64,000 nt of DNA, taken from NCBI RefSeq assembly GCF_036320965.1, contig NC_092240.1:7970001-8034000 (forward strand), given 5' to 3'. The stretch comes from Panulirus ornatus. Its lineage: Eukaryota; Arthropoda; Malacostraca; Decapoda; Palinuridae. Below the pieces are notes generated by a model that searched no databases, was not told where the DNA came from, and saw only the letters and a program-made list of their open reading frames with translations. Made by a program: the position numbers and the translations under genes. Below are positions 11,500 to 23,059 of the stretch, one piece after another. Position 1 is the first letter of the stretch, and each line of letters begins with the position of its first letter.

Positions 11500-11871
11500 T
11501 GTATCCCCAAGGACGCAGACGGTTTATTCTGTCTGTGTACTCCAAAGACCGAAGGGAGTTTATTTATGCCTCCACTCCCCCTTCTCCACCCCAAAGGAAG
11601 GTGGCAGTTTATTCTGTGTCTCCCAAAGGACGAAGGCAGTTTATTCTGCCTCTGTAGACCCAAGGATAGAAATAGTTTACCCTGTCTGTGACCCATCCCA
11701 CCAAGGATAGAGGCAGTTTATTCCGTCTGTGTCCCCGAGCATGGAGGCAGTTTGTTCTGTCTGTGTCCCCGAGCATGAAAGCAATTTACTTCGTCTGTGT
11801 CCCCGAACATGGAGGCAGTTTATTTCGTCTGTGTCCCCGAGCAAGGAAGGCAGTTTATTCCGTCTGTGTCC

Positions 11872-11873
<2 letters not shown>
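11500..11873. repeat. 34-bp degenerate minisatellite
   Basis: About ten units around GGCAGTTTATTCYGTCTGTG and CCCCGAGCATG. The left units are more diverged and the last five nearly identical, as in an array growing from one end. Frames on both strands are open only because the unit lacks stops. Confidence 0.9.

Positions 11874-11950
<77 letters not shown>
11874..11950. repeat. (TA)n upstream of SINE-B copy 2
   Basis: TA repeat joining the 34-bp array to SINE-B. Confidence 0.96.
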
Positions 11951-11954
<4 letters not shown>

Positions 11955-12180
11955 GGGGATAGGGGAGAAAGAATACTTCCCACGTATTCCCTGCGTGTCG
12001 TAGAAGGCGACTAAAAGGGAAGGGAGCGGGGGGCTGGAAATCCTCCCCTCTCGTTTTTTTTTTTTTTTTTTTTCCAAAAGAAGGAACAGAGAAGAGGGCC
12101 AGGTGAGGATATTCCCTCAAAGGCCCAGTCCTCTGTTCTTAACGCTACCTCGCTATCGCGGGAAATAGCGAATAGTATGG

Positions 12181-12188
<8 letters not shown>
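11951..12188 (+). mobile_element. SINE-B copy 2
   Basis: Same order of modules as copy 1. The T-run is longer and the tail reads CTACCTCGCTATCGCGGGAA then ATAGCG. It is flanked on both sides by long (TA)n. Confidence 0.85.

Positions 12189-12260
<72 letters not shown>
12189..12260. repeat. (TA)n tail of SINE-B copy 2
   Basis: Pure TA repeat after an A-run. Confidence 0.96.
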
Positions 12261-12261
<1 letters not shown>

Positions 12262-12274
12262 CAACCTCAAGAAT

Positions 12275-12420
12275 TCATTGTCAGAGAGGTCGAACTCCAA
12301 TTGGTCGTTCGGCACGACCTCTGAAACGGCTTATCGCACACCCAACAATCGTCACCGGTTCGAATCCCAGGCCCCGCCAGGAGGCGACGACCGGCGGTGC
12401 TGCCCCTCTATAACGAACTG
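12275..12420 (+). mobile_element. Possible tRNA-like pol III fragment
   Basis: A perfect B-box-like GGTTCGAATCC lies at 12357-12367, in a context resembling a tRNA T-arm. A matching A box about 40-60 bp upstream is not clear (TTGGTCGTTCGG is a weak candidate). It may be a tRNA-derived SINE head or a tRNA pseudogene. Confidence 0.35.
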
Positions 12421-12865
12421 GACAGACGGAGGATTTCTTTTCTCCTTATCAAACGTTGTACGACAATGGACGATTCTATCCCCCAACGTTAGTTTGTTTG
12501 AGCGGGCCAACAGGATTGGCCAAGCCGTGGATCCTGTGGTCGTGAAGGCAGGATTCACGGCTTGATTCGGGGGGGATTCAAGATGGCTTCCGTGTGGTGG
12601 TGGACATTGGGAAATGTTTACATTCTTAGATCGACCTTACTTCCCTTATTTTGTGCTTCCCTTTAGGATTTTCACTGTTATCTAGCATTTATAAACACAA
12701 AGTAAATGATTTATCATGTATCAAGCAGAAGAGAAAATGGCTAAATAACGTAAAAATGAATTATTTATTAAGTGACGATGATTATTTACGATACAAATGT
12801 TAGATTCTTTTGGAAATCTGAAATTGACTGAACGCGCTCTTAGTAGCATTCGAGGCTACACCTAT

Positions 12866-12867
<2 letters not shown>
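12421..12867. other. Unique spacer, no gene recognised
   Basis: Non-repetitive DNA. A short frame at 12278-12565 has no recognisable motif. Confidence 0.55.
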
Positions 12868-12929
<62 letters not shown>

Positions 12930-13004
12930 CTATGAGTCCACGGGGAAAATGAAACTCATGGACTCATAGGAATATCTTAATCGCGCAAAATTGTGATCAT
13001 TTCC

Positions 13005-13092
<88 letters not shown>
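12868..13092. repeat. Two (TA)n tracts enclosing a hairpin segment
   Basis: TA tracts at 12868-12927 and 13008-13092. Between them CTATGAGTCC (12930-12939) pairs perfectly with GGACTCATAG (12960-12969) around a 20-nt loop. The loop segment CCACGGGGAAAATGAAAC also occurs at 47848-47865, again next to (TA)n. Confidence 0.9.
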
Positions 13093-13095
<3 letters not shown>

Positions 13096-13660
13096 AGTCC
13101 ATTAATGTCTTCCATAACTCTCCTTGGATGAGGGAAAGAGGAAAAAAAATAATAATTACACCATATTTGAATGTCACTGAGCCAGGCAGGGAGGGAGGGA
13201 GGCAGAGGCATGCCGGACCCCCACACACCAGTGGCCCGGAGTTAGTACAAACAGTGGAGTGTTATCTATATTATCGTGTTGTGTGGACGATTCTAGCGGG
13301 TTACAGGGCCTTCCCACACCACCACGTGAACGGTAAGATAACACTGCACGATGACGTTGATAACTGTTATCTTGTGATGGATAGATAACGTGAATAGATA
13401 GTATTTATTTCCCTCCTCCACCTCCCTCCCTTAGATCAGGTGGGTGATGATAGGCTGGGCCGGAGGTGATCCGTCGTTAACTATTGTTAAAGTCGTTTAT
13501 TAATTATTACATATAACTGGACGATGTTATAAACATATTCTTTATCTTTATTTGCGTTCTTTTTATTTATTTTTACTGTAGGTTACCATAGCCTTACCTA
13601 CTGGTATTTGTGGTTTATCGTGTACGAATTCCATTTCGTAAATCCAGTTTAGCTCCGCGT
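13093..13660. other. Mostly unique segment with a possible splice donor
   Basis: Low-repeat sequence. A frame open at 13128-13388 crosses GAACG|GTAAGA, a good 5' splice-site match (GT at 13333). No homology is recognised, and no acceptor or promoter pairs with it convincingly. Confidence 0.35.
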
Positions 13661-13664
13661 CGAT

Positions 13665-14005
13665 ATTGCCTGGGAATATTGGACTTGATTTAGTTAGATA
13701 TTGACTTTAGTTGAATATTGCCTGGGAATATTGGACTTGATTTAGTTAGATATTGACTTTAGTTGAATATTGTTAATTTAGTTGAATATCGACTTAATCT
13801 AGTTCAATATTAACTTGATTTAGTTAAATATTGACTTGATTTAGTCAAATATAGACTTTACTTAAATATTGACAAATTGAATATTGATTTCGTTAAATAT
13901 TGACATAATTTACTTAAATAAAGAGTTTAGTTGAATATTGACTTAATTTAGTTGAATATTGACTTAATTCAGATAAATATTGACTTTTGAATCTAGTTGA
14001 ATATT
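13665..14005. repeat. About 21-bp degenerate AT-rich repeat
   Basis: Many diverged copies of GAATATTGACTTAATTTAGTT. Two longer copies (about 13668-13770) also share TGCCTGGGAATATTGGACTT. Confidence 0.85.
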
Positions 14006-14059
14006 TACGTAGTGTTGAGGTAGGGGGTTAGACAACTTAATGACTTTCGCGAGCATGAT

Positions 14060-14455
14060 AAAGATCATTATGATATTACGAATTATGATAAATAAGGCAA
14101 TAATAACGTAGCAGGAATTATGATAAATAATCCAGTGATAATATAGCAGGAATAATGATAAGGCGGTGATGACGTAGCAGGAATTGTGATAAGGCAATGA
14201 TAACGTAGCACGAATTATGATAAATAATGCAATGATAACGTGGCAGGAATTATGATAAATAAAGCAATGATAACGTAGCACAAATTATGATAAACAAGGC
14301 GATGATAACGTAGCAAGAATTATGATAAATAAAGCAATGATAACGTAGTAAGAATTATGATAGATAAGGCAACGATAACGTAGCAGGAATTATGATAAAT
14401 AAGCAATGATAACGTAGTACGAATTATGATAAATAAGGCGATAATAACAGAGCAG
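14060..14455. repeat. About 35-bp minisatellite
   Basis: About ten units of AATGATAACGTAGCAGGAAT + TATGATAAATAAGGC with many small variants. Most units are 35 bp, with shortened and lengthened copies. Confidence 0.9.
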
Positions 14456-14464
14456 GGGGAAGAT

Positions 14465-14690
14465 GGTGGGTCAATTCCGTAGTGTAGTGGTCAGCGTTGC
14501 TGACTGATTGACTGGCACGTATCCACGTAGGGGCACCGGGAGTCAAAGTGCCTGGGTTCGAATCCTGGTCGCAGCCGTCGGTCAACAGTTGACCTAGCTG
14601 TTCATCCTGTCATTACGGTGATCTAGTGCCTTGCAAACGGCGCAGGATGTCAACAAACAGACGACACAGCTAACGGCCAAGCCAAGACAT
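14465..14690 (+). mobile_element. tRNA-derived SINE (candidate)
   Basis: An A-box-like TAGTGTAGTGG (14480-14490) and a perfect B box GGTTCGAATCC (14555-14565) form a tRNA-related head. The A-B spacing is longer than in a tRNA, which argues against a functional tRNA. Downstream is a 15-bp perfect palindrome GGTCAACAGTTGACC (14580-14594), then CTAGCTGTTCATCC and a C/A-rich end (14695-14710). Confidence 0.6.
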
Positions 14691-14710
14691 TTCCACCCCC
14701 CCCCCACCCC

Positions 14711-14892
14711 CAACAGCAGACAATTCTATTGTTAGTGTATTTCTAACACCATTTAGACTTGTAAGGTCAAGTTAGATAAGGACTTTTTTATTAAGTTATT
14801 TTGATATTTCACAAGTGTATTACCCACTTATACTTAAACCTAAATTATAAAAGGTTCAAATCATACACTGTAATTGTCAATGTACTCTGTCG
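14711..14892. other. Unique AT-rich spacer
   Basis: No feature supported. Confidence 0.5.
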
Positions 14893-15085
14893 ATAGTACA
14901 GAAAATGTAATTGTTACTATACGCTCTCAATAGTACAATGTAATTGTTACTGTACGCTCTCAATAGTACAGACAATGTAATTGTTACTGTACGCTCTCAA
15001 TAGTACAGACAATGTAATTGTTACTGTACGCTCTCAATAGTACATGCAATGTAATTGCTACTGTACGCTCTCAATAATACAGAAA
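14893..15085. repeat. 37-bp minisatellite
   Basis: Five copies of AATGTAATTGTTACTGTACG + CTCTCAATAGTACAGAC. A partial copy starts the array. Confidence 0.9.
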
Positions 15086-15127
15086 ACAGCCTCTCAATAT
15101 TTTGAGCAAATGTGTATACATCACCAA

Positions 15128-15205
15128 GTCGTTTTCTATACAATAGCTTTTCGTTTTCTATACAATAACGTATCGTTTTCTATACAATAGCTTATCGTTT
15201 TCTTT
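15128..15205. repeat. 22-bp short array
   Basis: Four copies of CGTTTTCTATACAATAGCTT, the last one degraded. Confidence 0.85.
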
Positions 15206-15430
15206 TTAATATTGAAGTTTAAGTGTTTGACTTCGCTTTTATTTTTTGAGTTTAAGTTCAATGACCATTTAACAATTGATGGCCATATTAAACCTAACAA
15301 ACTGGATGCTTAAGGGTAATGATTATGATTGTTAGATGTGGTAATTTGGATGATGTTTGTTTGCTGTTTTTTTGACCGTTTTCTTTTTCACCGGGAAGGT
15401 GAACAATGGGGAAGAAAATGAGTTTGAAGT

Positions 15431-15435
<5 letters not shown>

Positions 15436-15518
<83 letters not shown>

Positions 15519-15520
15519 TT
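15436..15520. repeat. (TA)n plus T-run, tail of an inverted SINE-B
   Basis: TA repeat then about 20 T. On the minus strand this is the A-rich/TA tail of SINE-B copy 3. Confidence 0.95.
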
Positions 15521-15859
<339 letters not shown>

Positions 15860-16019
15860 AAGACAAATTAAGTAGACTTAGCCATGTGTATGTATCTTCT
15901 ATACGCACACATACGTACATGACCCCCTACATACACGGTGTAGTTCACACAGGCTCGAGGAGGTGGGGAGGGGAGGGGGTGGATGTTACATTGGTGGCGC
16001 CTATGGATCACGTAGCGGC

Positions 16020-16240
16020 TCTTGCCACGTATGTTCTGCAGTGAACCGCCACGTGTGTTCTGCGGTGTTCTCATGGTGTTCTGCAAAGTTACTGTTACAC
16101 ATGTGTTCTACCGCGTGTTCTGTGAGCGTCTTCATATTTCTTGGGTGTTCTCTAGAACACCTTCGCGTGTGTTCTCCCATGTTCTCAGATGCTCCTTGTG
16201 TTCTGCGGTGTTCTGAGCACCATGTGCTTTCAGGGGTTAC
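16020..16240. repeat. Degenerate GTGTTCT-rich repeat
   Basis: GTGTTCT(G/C) recurs about every 10-25 bp, for example CACGTGTGTTCTGCGGTG. Too diverged to fix a unit. Confidence 0.6.
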
Positions 16241-16439
16241 ACGACCGGTCGTCGGTCACATAGCCTTCGGTGTAGACGACCGTGAGTCTAAAAAAAAAAA
16301 AAACACGTGTGTTCAGTGGCTTTTACAACCGGGTGGCAACCGGTCGAATACCTGAAGTTCTTCTTCAACCGTACGGCCGGTTATGTTAGAATTCATTCGA
16401 CCGGCTCTCGTCAGGGTTTGACTCAGTATCCATCAGGGA

Positions 16440-17235
16440 AAAAGCACTATACTCACCATTAACCCAGTATGGTAAGGAGTCACCATAAGCAAAAAATATA
16501 ACCAATTCACCATATTCACCATTGTCACCATATCAGTGATGAATAACGTACTGAACATGTCGCTGATATTACCATACCTCTCACCATACTATGAACACTA
16601 TAGTCACTATACTCTCACTATAGTCACTATACTACCACTGTATTCACTATACTCCCATTATATTCACTATACTACCAATAGCCAATAGAGTCACAAGCAC
16701 ACTCACCTTCAGTCACTATACTCATCCACAATGCACACCACACCTCACCATCACCACCATACTCACCAAAAGACATTCCTAACTACACCATCACCAGCTA
16801 TAGTTTCTTTAAGCACCACAACCATCATATTCACTATAAAGCACAACCCATGGTATGATTACCCCTTAAGTCACCATATCACCATATTCATGACCTAAGC
16901 ACCATCTCCACCATACACATAGTACCTGCAATATTCACCATACCTGAAGCACCACTGTATGTACGTCACCATACTCACTATACACGTCTCAAAACCACCA
17001 TTACAACCATGATTTACCATATCCATCACCATACCCTCCCAAAAAATAATAATCACTATATCCAACACTATAACGAACGTATCCACATCACCATAACCCC
17101 ATCCCCCATCACCTAACCACCATTACCATTTACCACAACAATATCACCACCATACCCACCACACTCACTGTAGTCACCATAACCCAGCCAAAAACCACAC
17201 CATGTCACCATACCATACAACCAGCACCATAGCTT
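16440..17235. repeat. Degenerate CACCATA/CACTATA repeat, strongly A/C-biased
   Basis: CACCATA, CTCACTATA and ACCACCAT words fill about 800 bp with no constant period. The plus strand is nearly free of G. This is an old, decayed minisatellite. Confidence 0.75.
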
Positions 17236-17292
17236 TCCCCCCCTCCCTCCCTGCCCCTTCCCCTGCCCCAGCTCATCATCCCGAGACCCACC

Positions 17293-17296
<4 letters not shown>

Positions 17297-17328
<32 letters not shown>
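17297..17328. repeat. (GA)n microsatellite
   Basis: 16 GA units. Confidence 0.95.
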
Positions 17329-17330
<2 letters not shown>

Positions 17331-17394
17331 ATTCAATTCTTTTAAACGTTCTTTTGATATATTCTATCTCGTGTCTTGTATTTATATATACATA

Positions 17395-17424
<30 letters not shown>

Positions 17425-17426
<2 letters not shown>

Positions 17427-18590
17427 AAGCGCTACATTTGAAACGTTTTCTATTTAAACGCAACATTTGAAACGTTTTCTATTTAAACGCAACATTTGAA
17501 ACGTTTTCTATTTAAACGCAACATTTGAAACGTTTTCTATTTAAACGCAACATTTGAAACGTTTTTTTTAAACGCAACATTTGAAACGTTTTCTATTTAA
17601 ACGCAACATTTGAAACGTTTTCTATTTAAACGCAACATTTGAAACGTTTTTTTTAAACGCAACATTTGAAACGTTTTTTTTAAACGCAACATTTGAAACG
17701 TTTTTTTTAAACGCAACATTTGAAACGTTTTTTTTAAACGCAACATTTGAAACGTTTTCTATTTAAACGCAACATTTGAAACGTTTTTTTTAAACGCAAC
17801 ATTTGAAACGTTTTCTATTTAAACGCAACATTTGAAACGTTTTTTTTAAACGCAACATTTGAAACGTTTTTTTTAAACGCAACATTTGAAACGTTTTTTT
17901 TAAACGCAACATTTGAAACGTTTTTTTTAAACGCAACATTTGAAACGTTTTCTATTTAAACGCAACATTTGAAACGTTTTCTATTTAAACGCAACATTTG
18001 AAACGTTTTTTTTAAACGCAACATTTGAAACGTTTTTTTTAAACGCAACATTTGAAACGTTTTTTTTAAACGCAACATTTGAAACGTTTTTTTTAAACGC
18101 AACATTTGAAACGTTTTCTATTTAAACGCAACATTTGAAACGTTTTCTATTTAAACGCAACATTTGAAACGTTTTCTATTTAAACGCAACATTTGAAACG
18201 TTTTTTTTAAACGCAACATTTGAAACGTTTTTTTTAAACGCAACATTTGAAACGTTTTTTTTAAACGCAACATTTGAAACGTTTTTTTTAAACGCAACAT
18301 TTGAAACGTTTTTTTTAAACGCAACATTTGAAACGTTTTTTTTAAGCGCTACATTTGAAACGTTTTCTATTTAAACGCAACATTTGAAACGTTTTTTTTA
18401 AACGCAATTGAAACATTTTTTACACAACATTTGAAACGGTTTTTTAACGCAACATTTGAAATTTTTATTTTTTAAACGCAACATTTGAAACTTTTTTAAG
18501 CAACATTTTAAACTTTTTAACATAACATTTGAAACGTCTTTTTAAACGCAACATTTGAAACGCTTTTGTAAAGCAACATTTGAAAAGAAA
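17425..18590. repeat. 27/29-bp minisatellite (GCAACATTTGAAACGTTT)
   Basis: About 41 units. Two forms are mixed: a 29-bp form with TTTTCTATTT and a 27-bp form with a T8 run. Every unit holds the palindrome AAACGTTT. The left edge follows TA/T runs (17386-17424), and the right 200 bp decays progressively. Confidence 0.96.
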
Positions 18591-18609
18591 TGAAACATAA
18601 CGATATTCA

Positions 18610-18752
18610 GTTAGGGGAGGAGGAGGAGGGAGGAAGAGGAGGAGGAGGAGGAGGAGGAGGAGGAGGAGGGAGGAGGAGGAGGAGGAGGAGAAGGGAGGAG
18701 GTTTCTAATCCTCACATTGTTACGTAGCGGCGCCTGAGTTAGGAGTCGCTTT

Positions 18753-18829
<77 letters not shown>

Positions 18830-18830
18830 T
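18610..18830. repeat. (GGA)n then (GA)n
   Basis: GGA-rich 18610-18705 and GA repeat 18755-18827, with about 50 bp of unique sequence between. Confidence 0.95.
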
Positions 18831-19281
18831 CCCCCCATCCTGGGATCGCCCAGCCTGGAAGATGTTGGGACGGGAGTCCCGAAGAAGAGGAGACTCTCCC
18901 CTCCCCCTCCCCCCCCGCAACCCCTCCTCCTCTTTCCCCCCCCCCTCAGGTTTTCTAAGACGTCGGGGGAGGAGGGAGGGGAGGGGGGGGTGGGGGAAGC
19001 ATCGCATTCAATTTAGATTGGCAATATCGCTCGGCTAAGCCCAGACCCTCCCCCTCCACCCCCCTTCTCTACCCCCCCCTCCCCACCACCTCCTCCTCCT
19101 CCTCCTCTTCCTCCTCTTCCCCTCCCTTACCTCCCTCCCTCCCTCCCTCTCCCTTCCTCCTCCTCCTTCAAAAAAAAAAAAAAAAAAAAAAATGTTATCA
19201 CAGACAGAAATTGTCAAGTTATTTTTCAAATCTCCGGCCCCTTTCACAGAGAGGGGGGCGGGAGGGAGGTTGGGAGAGAGG
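18831..19281. other. C/T-rich low-complexity segment
   Basis: Runs of C, CTCCTC and an A17 run (19176-19192). No supported gene. Homopolymer-rich, hence error-prone. Confidence 0.7.
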
Positions 19282-19283
19282 TT

Positions 19284-19347
<64 letters not shown>
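19282..19347. repeat. (GA)n microsatellite
   Basis: About 33 GA units. Confidence 0.96.
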
Positions 19348-19348
<1 letters not shown>

Positions 19349-19439
19349 AGAGCTTACAAGTAATTTTCTCTGTCATTTGGCCGGTATTGTGGGAGGTGTC
19401 GGGGCGCTGCCTGGTGGAGGGCATCTTGGGGCCAAATCA

Positions 19440-19860
19440 GTCCTGAATGGTATCAGTTTTTTGGGAAGGGGGGAAAGGAAGGGGGTTAGGACGACTGGTA
19501 ATGGTATGCGGGTATGGTACACGGCGGAGGGAAGGGGGGAGGGGAGGAGGGAAGGGGTTGGGGAGAGGGGAGGAGGGAAGGGGTTGGTTGTGTTGGTGGG
19601 TTGGGTTGTTGGGCTGTGAGGTGAGGAAGGGGTAGGGGTTGGATTGGCGCTGGCTTGAAGGGGTGATGGGGGTGAAGGGTCAGAGATGGGGTTCGGGGGT
19701 GATGGGGTGGTAGTAAGGAAGGGGTAGGGGTTGGATGGGCGCTGGCTTGAAGGGGTGATGGGGGTGAAGGGTCAGAGATGGGGTTCGGGGATGGGTAGGG
19801 GTGATGGGGTGTTAGTAAGGAAGGGGTAGGGGTTGAATAGACGCTAGCTTTGGGGGGGGG
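19440..19860. repeat. G-rich tandem repeat, about 90-100 bp unit
   Basis: GGAAGGGGTAGGGGTTG, then CGCTGGCTTGAAGGGGTGAT, then GAAGGGTCAGAGATGGGGTT recur at about 19625, 19718 and 19818. Many GGGG runs. Open frames are low-complexity Gly/Trp/Arg and are not genes. Confidence 0.8.
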
Positions 19861-19934
19861 GGGGTGTCAGAAATGGGGTTAGGAGGTGGTGGTGGTAGTG
19901 TGGGCAGGAGGGTTGTAGGGTTGGTGATGGGAGG

Positions 19935-20160
19935 TTTAGTTGGTGTCAGGAGGTTTGGGTCGTTGGTGTTGGCAGTGGTGGTGGTCACTAGCTGGTGTCA
20001 GTGTCAGTAGGAGGTTAGGGTGGTGGTGTTGGCAGTGGTGGTGGTCGCTAGCTGGTGTCAGTGTCAGTAGGAGGTTAGGGTGGTGGTGTTGGCAGTGGTG
20101 GTGGTCGCTAGCTGGTGTCAGTGTCAGTAGGAGGTTAGGGTGGTGGTGTTGGCAGTGTAG
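19935..20160. repeat. 60-bp minisatellite
   Basis: About 3.5 copies containing GCTAGCTGGTGTCAGTGTCA and GTAGGAGGTTAGGGTGGTGG, period exactly 60. Since 60 is a multiple of three the frame stays open with a Trp-rich 20-residue repeat. Confidence 0.92.
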
Positions 20161-20552
20161 GAAGATGAGGATGGTGTCAGAGGTGAGTTAGGGTTCTGTT
20201 GGTGGAAGTATAGTACGGTGATGTCAGAGGAGGGTTCGGATAGTGGTGTTGGTAGCGAAGTACGGTCGCTAACTGGTGTCAGAGGCAGGTCAGGGTGTTG
20301 GTAGCATAGTAGGGTGGAGGTGTTGGCAATGTAAGGAGTGTTGGTAACGTATTAAGGGTGGAGGTGTTGGCAATGTGGGGAGGTGGTAGCCGGTCTCCTT
20401 CCTGGTGTCAGGAGTAGATTAGTGTTGGCAGTTAAGGCTGTGTGTTGGCAGTAGGATAGGGTGAGGGAGGATGGACGCTAGCGGTGGTGGCAGAAATGAC
20501 TGTGTTGGTGGCAGGTGATGGCTGTCAAAGTGACTGGTCAAACTGTGTTTCG
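20161..20552. repeat. Degenerate GTGTTGGCA/GGTGTCAG repeat
   Basis: Diverged continuation of the 60-bp array. The words GTGTTGGCA and CTGGTGTCAGAG recur irregularly. Confidence 0.6.
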
Positions 20553-20697
20553 CCATATACAGTGGAGTCATATAACGTAGAATCATATACAGTGGAGTCA
20601 TATAACGTAGAATCATATACAGTGGAGTCATATAACGTAGAATCATATACAGTGGAGTCATATAACGTAGAATCATATACAGTGGAGTCATATAAAG
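20553..20697. repeat. 30-bp minisatellite
   Basis: Five near-perfect units of ATATACAGTGGAGTCATATA + ACGTAGAATC. Ten-codon periodicity keeps frames open on both strands. No gene is implied. Confidence 0.95.
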
Positions 20698-20756
20698 TAT
20701 GAGTTGCCCTCAAGTTCTTCTCAAGGAAGAACCAGTTTCTTGAATACGCCATGAAA

Positions 20757-20813
20757 ATTTTGTCTTCCGTCTCCGTTTTTTTTTTTTTTCAACGAAGAAA
20801 AAGAAGACAAAAT
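20757..20813. other. Hairpin-capable inverted repeat
   Basis: ATTTTGTCTTC (20757-20767) and GAAGACAAAAT (20803-20813) are perfect complements around a 35-nt T/A-rich loop. Confidence 0.75.
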
Positions 20814-21208
20814 CATCGGACTTCAGACTCACATTTACTACGATTGTGAAATGAAAATGTCATAGAGAGATAATCATGATGAAAGAAAAATATTTATGCT
20901 AGGTAATTACACCATGCTTATCTTAGAGTGACAGGGTAATTTTTGTGTGTTTTTCCCTCCCAGAAATCCTCACGAATACGTAAAATATTTTCACTGGAAG
21001 AAAATGTACTAAAGGGGAGAAGAGGGGGAAAAGAAATAACCCCTCTTTCCCCTTTCCCCCCCCTTTCCTCTATCACATGTAGGGGTAACTTATCTAAACC
21101 CATTTTCTCCCACATCCTGTCGCAACCCGACCCCCCTTTTTTTACATCTGTCGAAATGATCTAAGGCAGATCGACCGTGTTTACACGGAAGGGATGGACG
21201 AACACGGC
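20814..21208. other. Unique segment
   Basis: No gene or repeat recognised. A C/T-rich patch lies at about 21040-21070. Confidence 0.5.
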
Positions 21209-21325
21209 AACAAACGCCTTAATAAATACGACAGAAACGTGTACAAAAAAAAAGTTGATAAAACACGGAAATAAATACGACAGAAACGTGTACAAAAAAA
21301 AAAGAAAATGATAAAACACGGGAAT
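21209..21325. repeat. About 55-bp duplication
   Basis: Two copies of ATAAATACGACAGAAACGTG + TACAAAAAAA, then GATAAAACACGG. Confidence 0.88.
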
Positions 21326-21369
21326 AATTAGCACTTACGCCAGGTTGACGGGCTAAAACCTTTGCTTGG

Positions 21370-21373
<4 letters not shown>

Positions 21374-21426
<53 letters not shown>
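21374..21426. repeat. (CA)n microsatellite
   Basis: About 26 CA units. Confidence 0.96.
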
Positions 21427-21430
<4 letters not shown>

Positions 21431-21577
21431 CTTTGGGGTTCTTTTTCGTCAGCCATCTCGACACACTGGAGGGAAATGAGTTCTTATATATTTTTTTCTT
21501 TTTTTTTTACGATTTTCTTCTGCCTGGGATAATATCTTGGATGATCGCGCTTTAGTCTTGTACAGTTGCGCCACTCT

Positions 21578-21579
<2 letters not shown>

Positions 21580-21638
<59 letters not shown>
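21580..21638. repeat. (CT)n microsatellite
   Basis: About 29 CT units. Confidence 0.96.
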
Positions 21639-21641
<3 letters not shown>

Positions 21642-21721
21642 CAAAGAGCGTGCCGGATGTCCGTACGCGAGTCTGTTCATTGTTCATCAACATTCTCTAG
21701 CTTGTTCATGTGTTCTGGTTG

Positions 21722-22046
21722 GTATAAACCATGGAAAGTTTTGTGGGGCCTGGATGTAGAAAGGGAGCTGTGGTTTCGGTGCATTACACATGACGCGGGG
21801 GGGGGGGGGGTGCCATTTCATGTGTGGCGGAGTGAATGGATGAAGGCAGCATGTATGAATATGTACACGTACATGTATATGTCTGTATGTATATGTATGT
21901 ATACGTTGAAATGTATAGGTATGTATATGTGCATGTGTGGGCAATTATGTATATACATGTATATGTGGGTGGGTGGGCCATTCTTTCGTCTGTTTCCTTG
22001 CGCTACCTCGCTAACGCGGGAGACAGCGACAAAGTATGATAAAAAA

Positions 22047-22089
<43 letters not shown>
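21722..22089 (+). mobile_element. SINE-A-like composite with LINE 3' UTR head, plus (TA)n tail
   Basis: Starts with LINE-UTR sequence (AACCATGGAAAGTTTTGTGG, GGTTTCGGTGCATTACACAT), then a G13 run, then the SINE-A module CATTTCATGTGTGGCGGAGT, then the common tail (CTTTCGTCTGTTTCCTTGCG, TAACGCGGGAGACAGCGACA) and (TA)n from 22049. Module order matches the 40.4 kb copy, so this UTR-plus-module arrangement is a recurring element form. Confidence 0.78.
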
Positions 22090-22091
<2 letters not shown>

Positions 22092-22382
22092 TCTATCTGT
22101 CTGTCTATATATCTTTTAATACTATAATCCAATTTGTTTATTGATTCGCTGATTTCACAGCCCACAAAACCAACTCTGAAAAACCTTAAAACATATATTT
22201 TGTTTTTCACTGCAAATGTTTGACTTCACAATAATCATAATCCCTCCCCTTTTTTTTTTGTTTAATCACATAAGGTCAAAGATCATAAATGTCCATATGG
22301 GTCAGGTCATCCCTGAAGGCATGGGTCAGCACCGCCAGTAGGAGGACTAGGGTTCGAACCATGGTCTTCATGACTGTATCTC

Positions 22383-22387
<5 letters not shown>
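22090..22387. other. Unique spacer
   Basis: No gene. A lone B-box-like GGTTCGAACC lies near 22352, without a clear A box. Confidence 0.45.
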
Positions 22388-22414
<27 letters not shown>

Positions 22415-22466
22415 GACTTCGACGGACCATCTTCATACCTTTCCTGTGGTCTGATTTAGCTAGGCC

Positions 22467-22499
<33 letters not shown>

Positions 22500-22555
22500 T
22501 GTTTGTGTGTGTGCGTGTGTCTCATCCCATGACCGATGGATTCGTTTATTTCAAC

Positions 22556-22626
<71 letters not shown>
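22388..22626. repeat. (TG)n, (TG)n and (CT)n cluster
   Basis: TG repeats at about 22388-22413 and 22469-22520, and CT repeat at about 22558-22626. The spacers are unique. Confidence 0.95.
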
Positions 22627-22629
<3 letters not shown>

Positions 22630-23059
22630 CTTATTCTTTCCCTTCTATCACCTCCTAAGTTACAGGAAGATAATGATCTTCAAACACGAGGCTTCGTGGA
22701 GACATGGGGTATCATTTTGTCTCTGGGAAGTGAAACAGGACTGCACTAGCTCTCAAGTTCCCTCCCTCACCTTGGCCCAGGGCGCTGTCTTGTCTTTCTG
22801 CCTCACATACACGTAGGTGGGTGGCTGGCTGGCAGGCCCTCCACACACACACACACACACATTGAAAGACACTCTTTTACCCAACACAATTTTGGAGAGC
22901 TTTAATATGACAGGACACGACCTAAGCTACTGAAAGGTTCTGACCTCCCCCCCACACACCCCACACCCCACACACACACATAAGGCTCGTACTCCACACT
23001 TCGATTTCCACCACACCAGTTGGAGAATGTGTGGAGATCCACTCGACATGGCACTCGAG
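22627..23059. other. Unique segment with short CA runs
   Basis: A (CA)n run at about 22840-22860 and C/A-rich patches at about 22950-22980. No supported gene. Confidence 0.5.

Noticed and set aside
12357..12367. Functional tRNA gene based on a perfect B box
   Set aside because: No clear A box or cloverleaf can be drawn around it.
14480..14565. Functional tRNA gene
   Set aside because: A/B boxes are too far apart and no acceptor stem pairing is found. A SINE head fits better.
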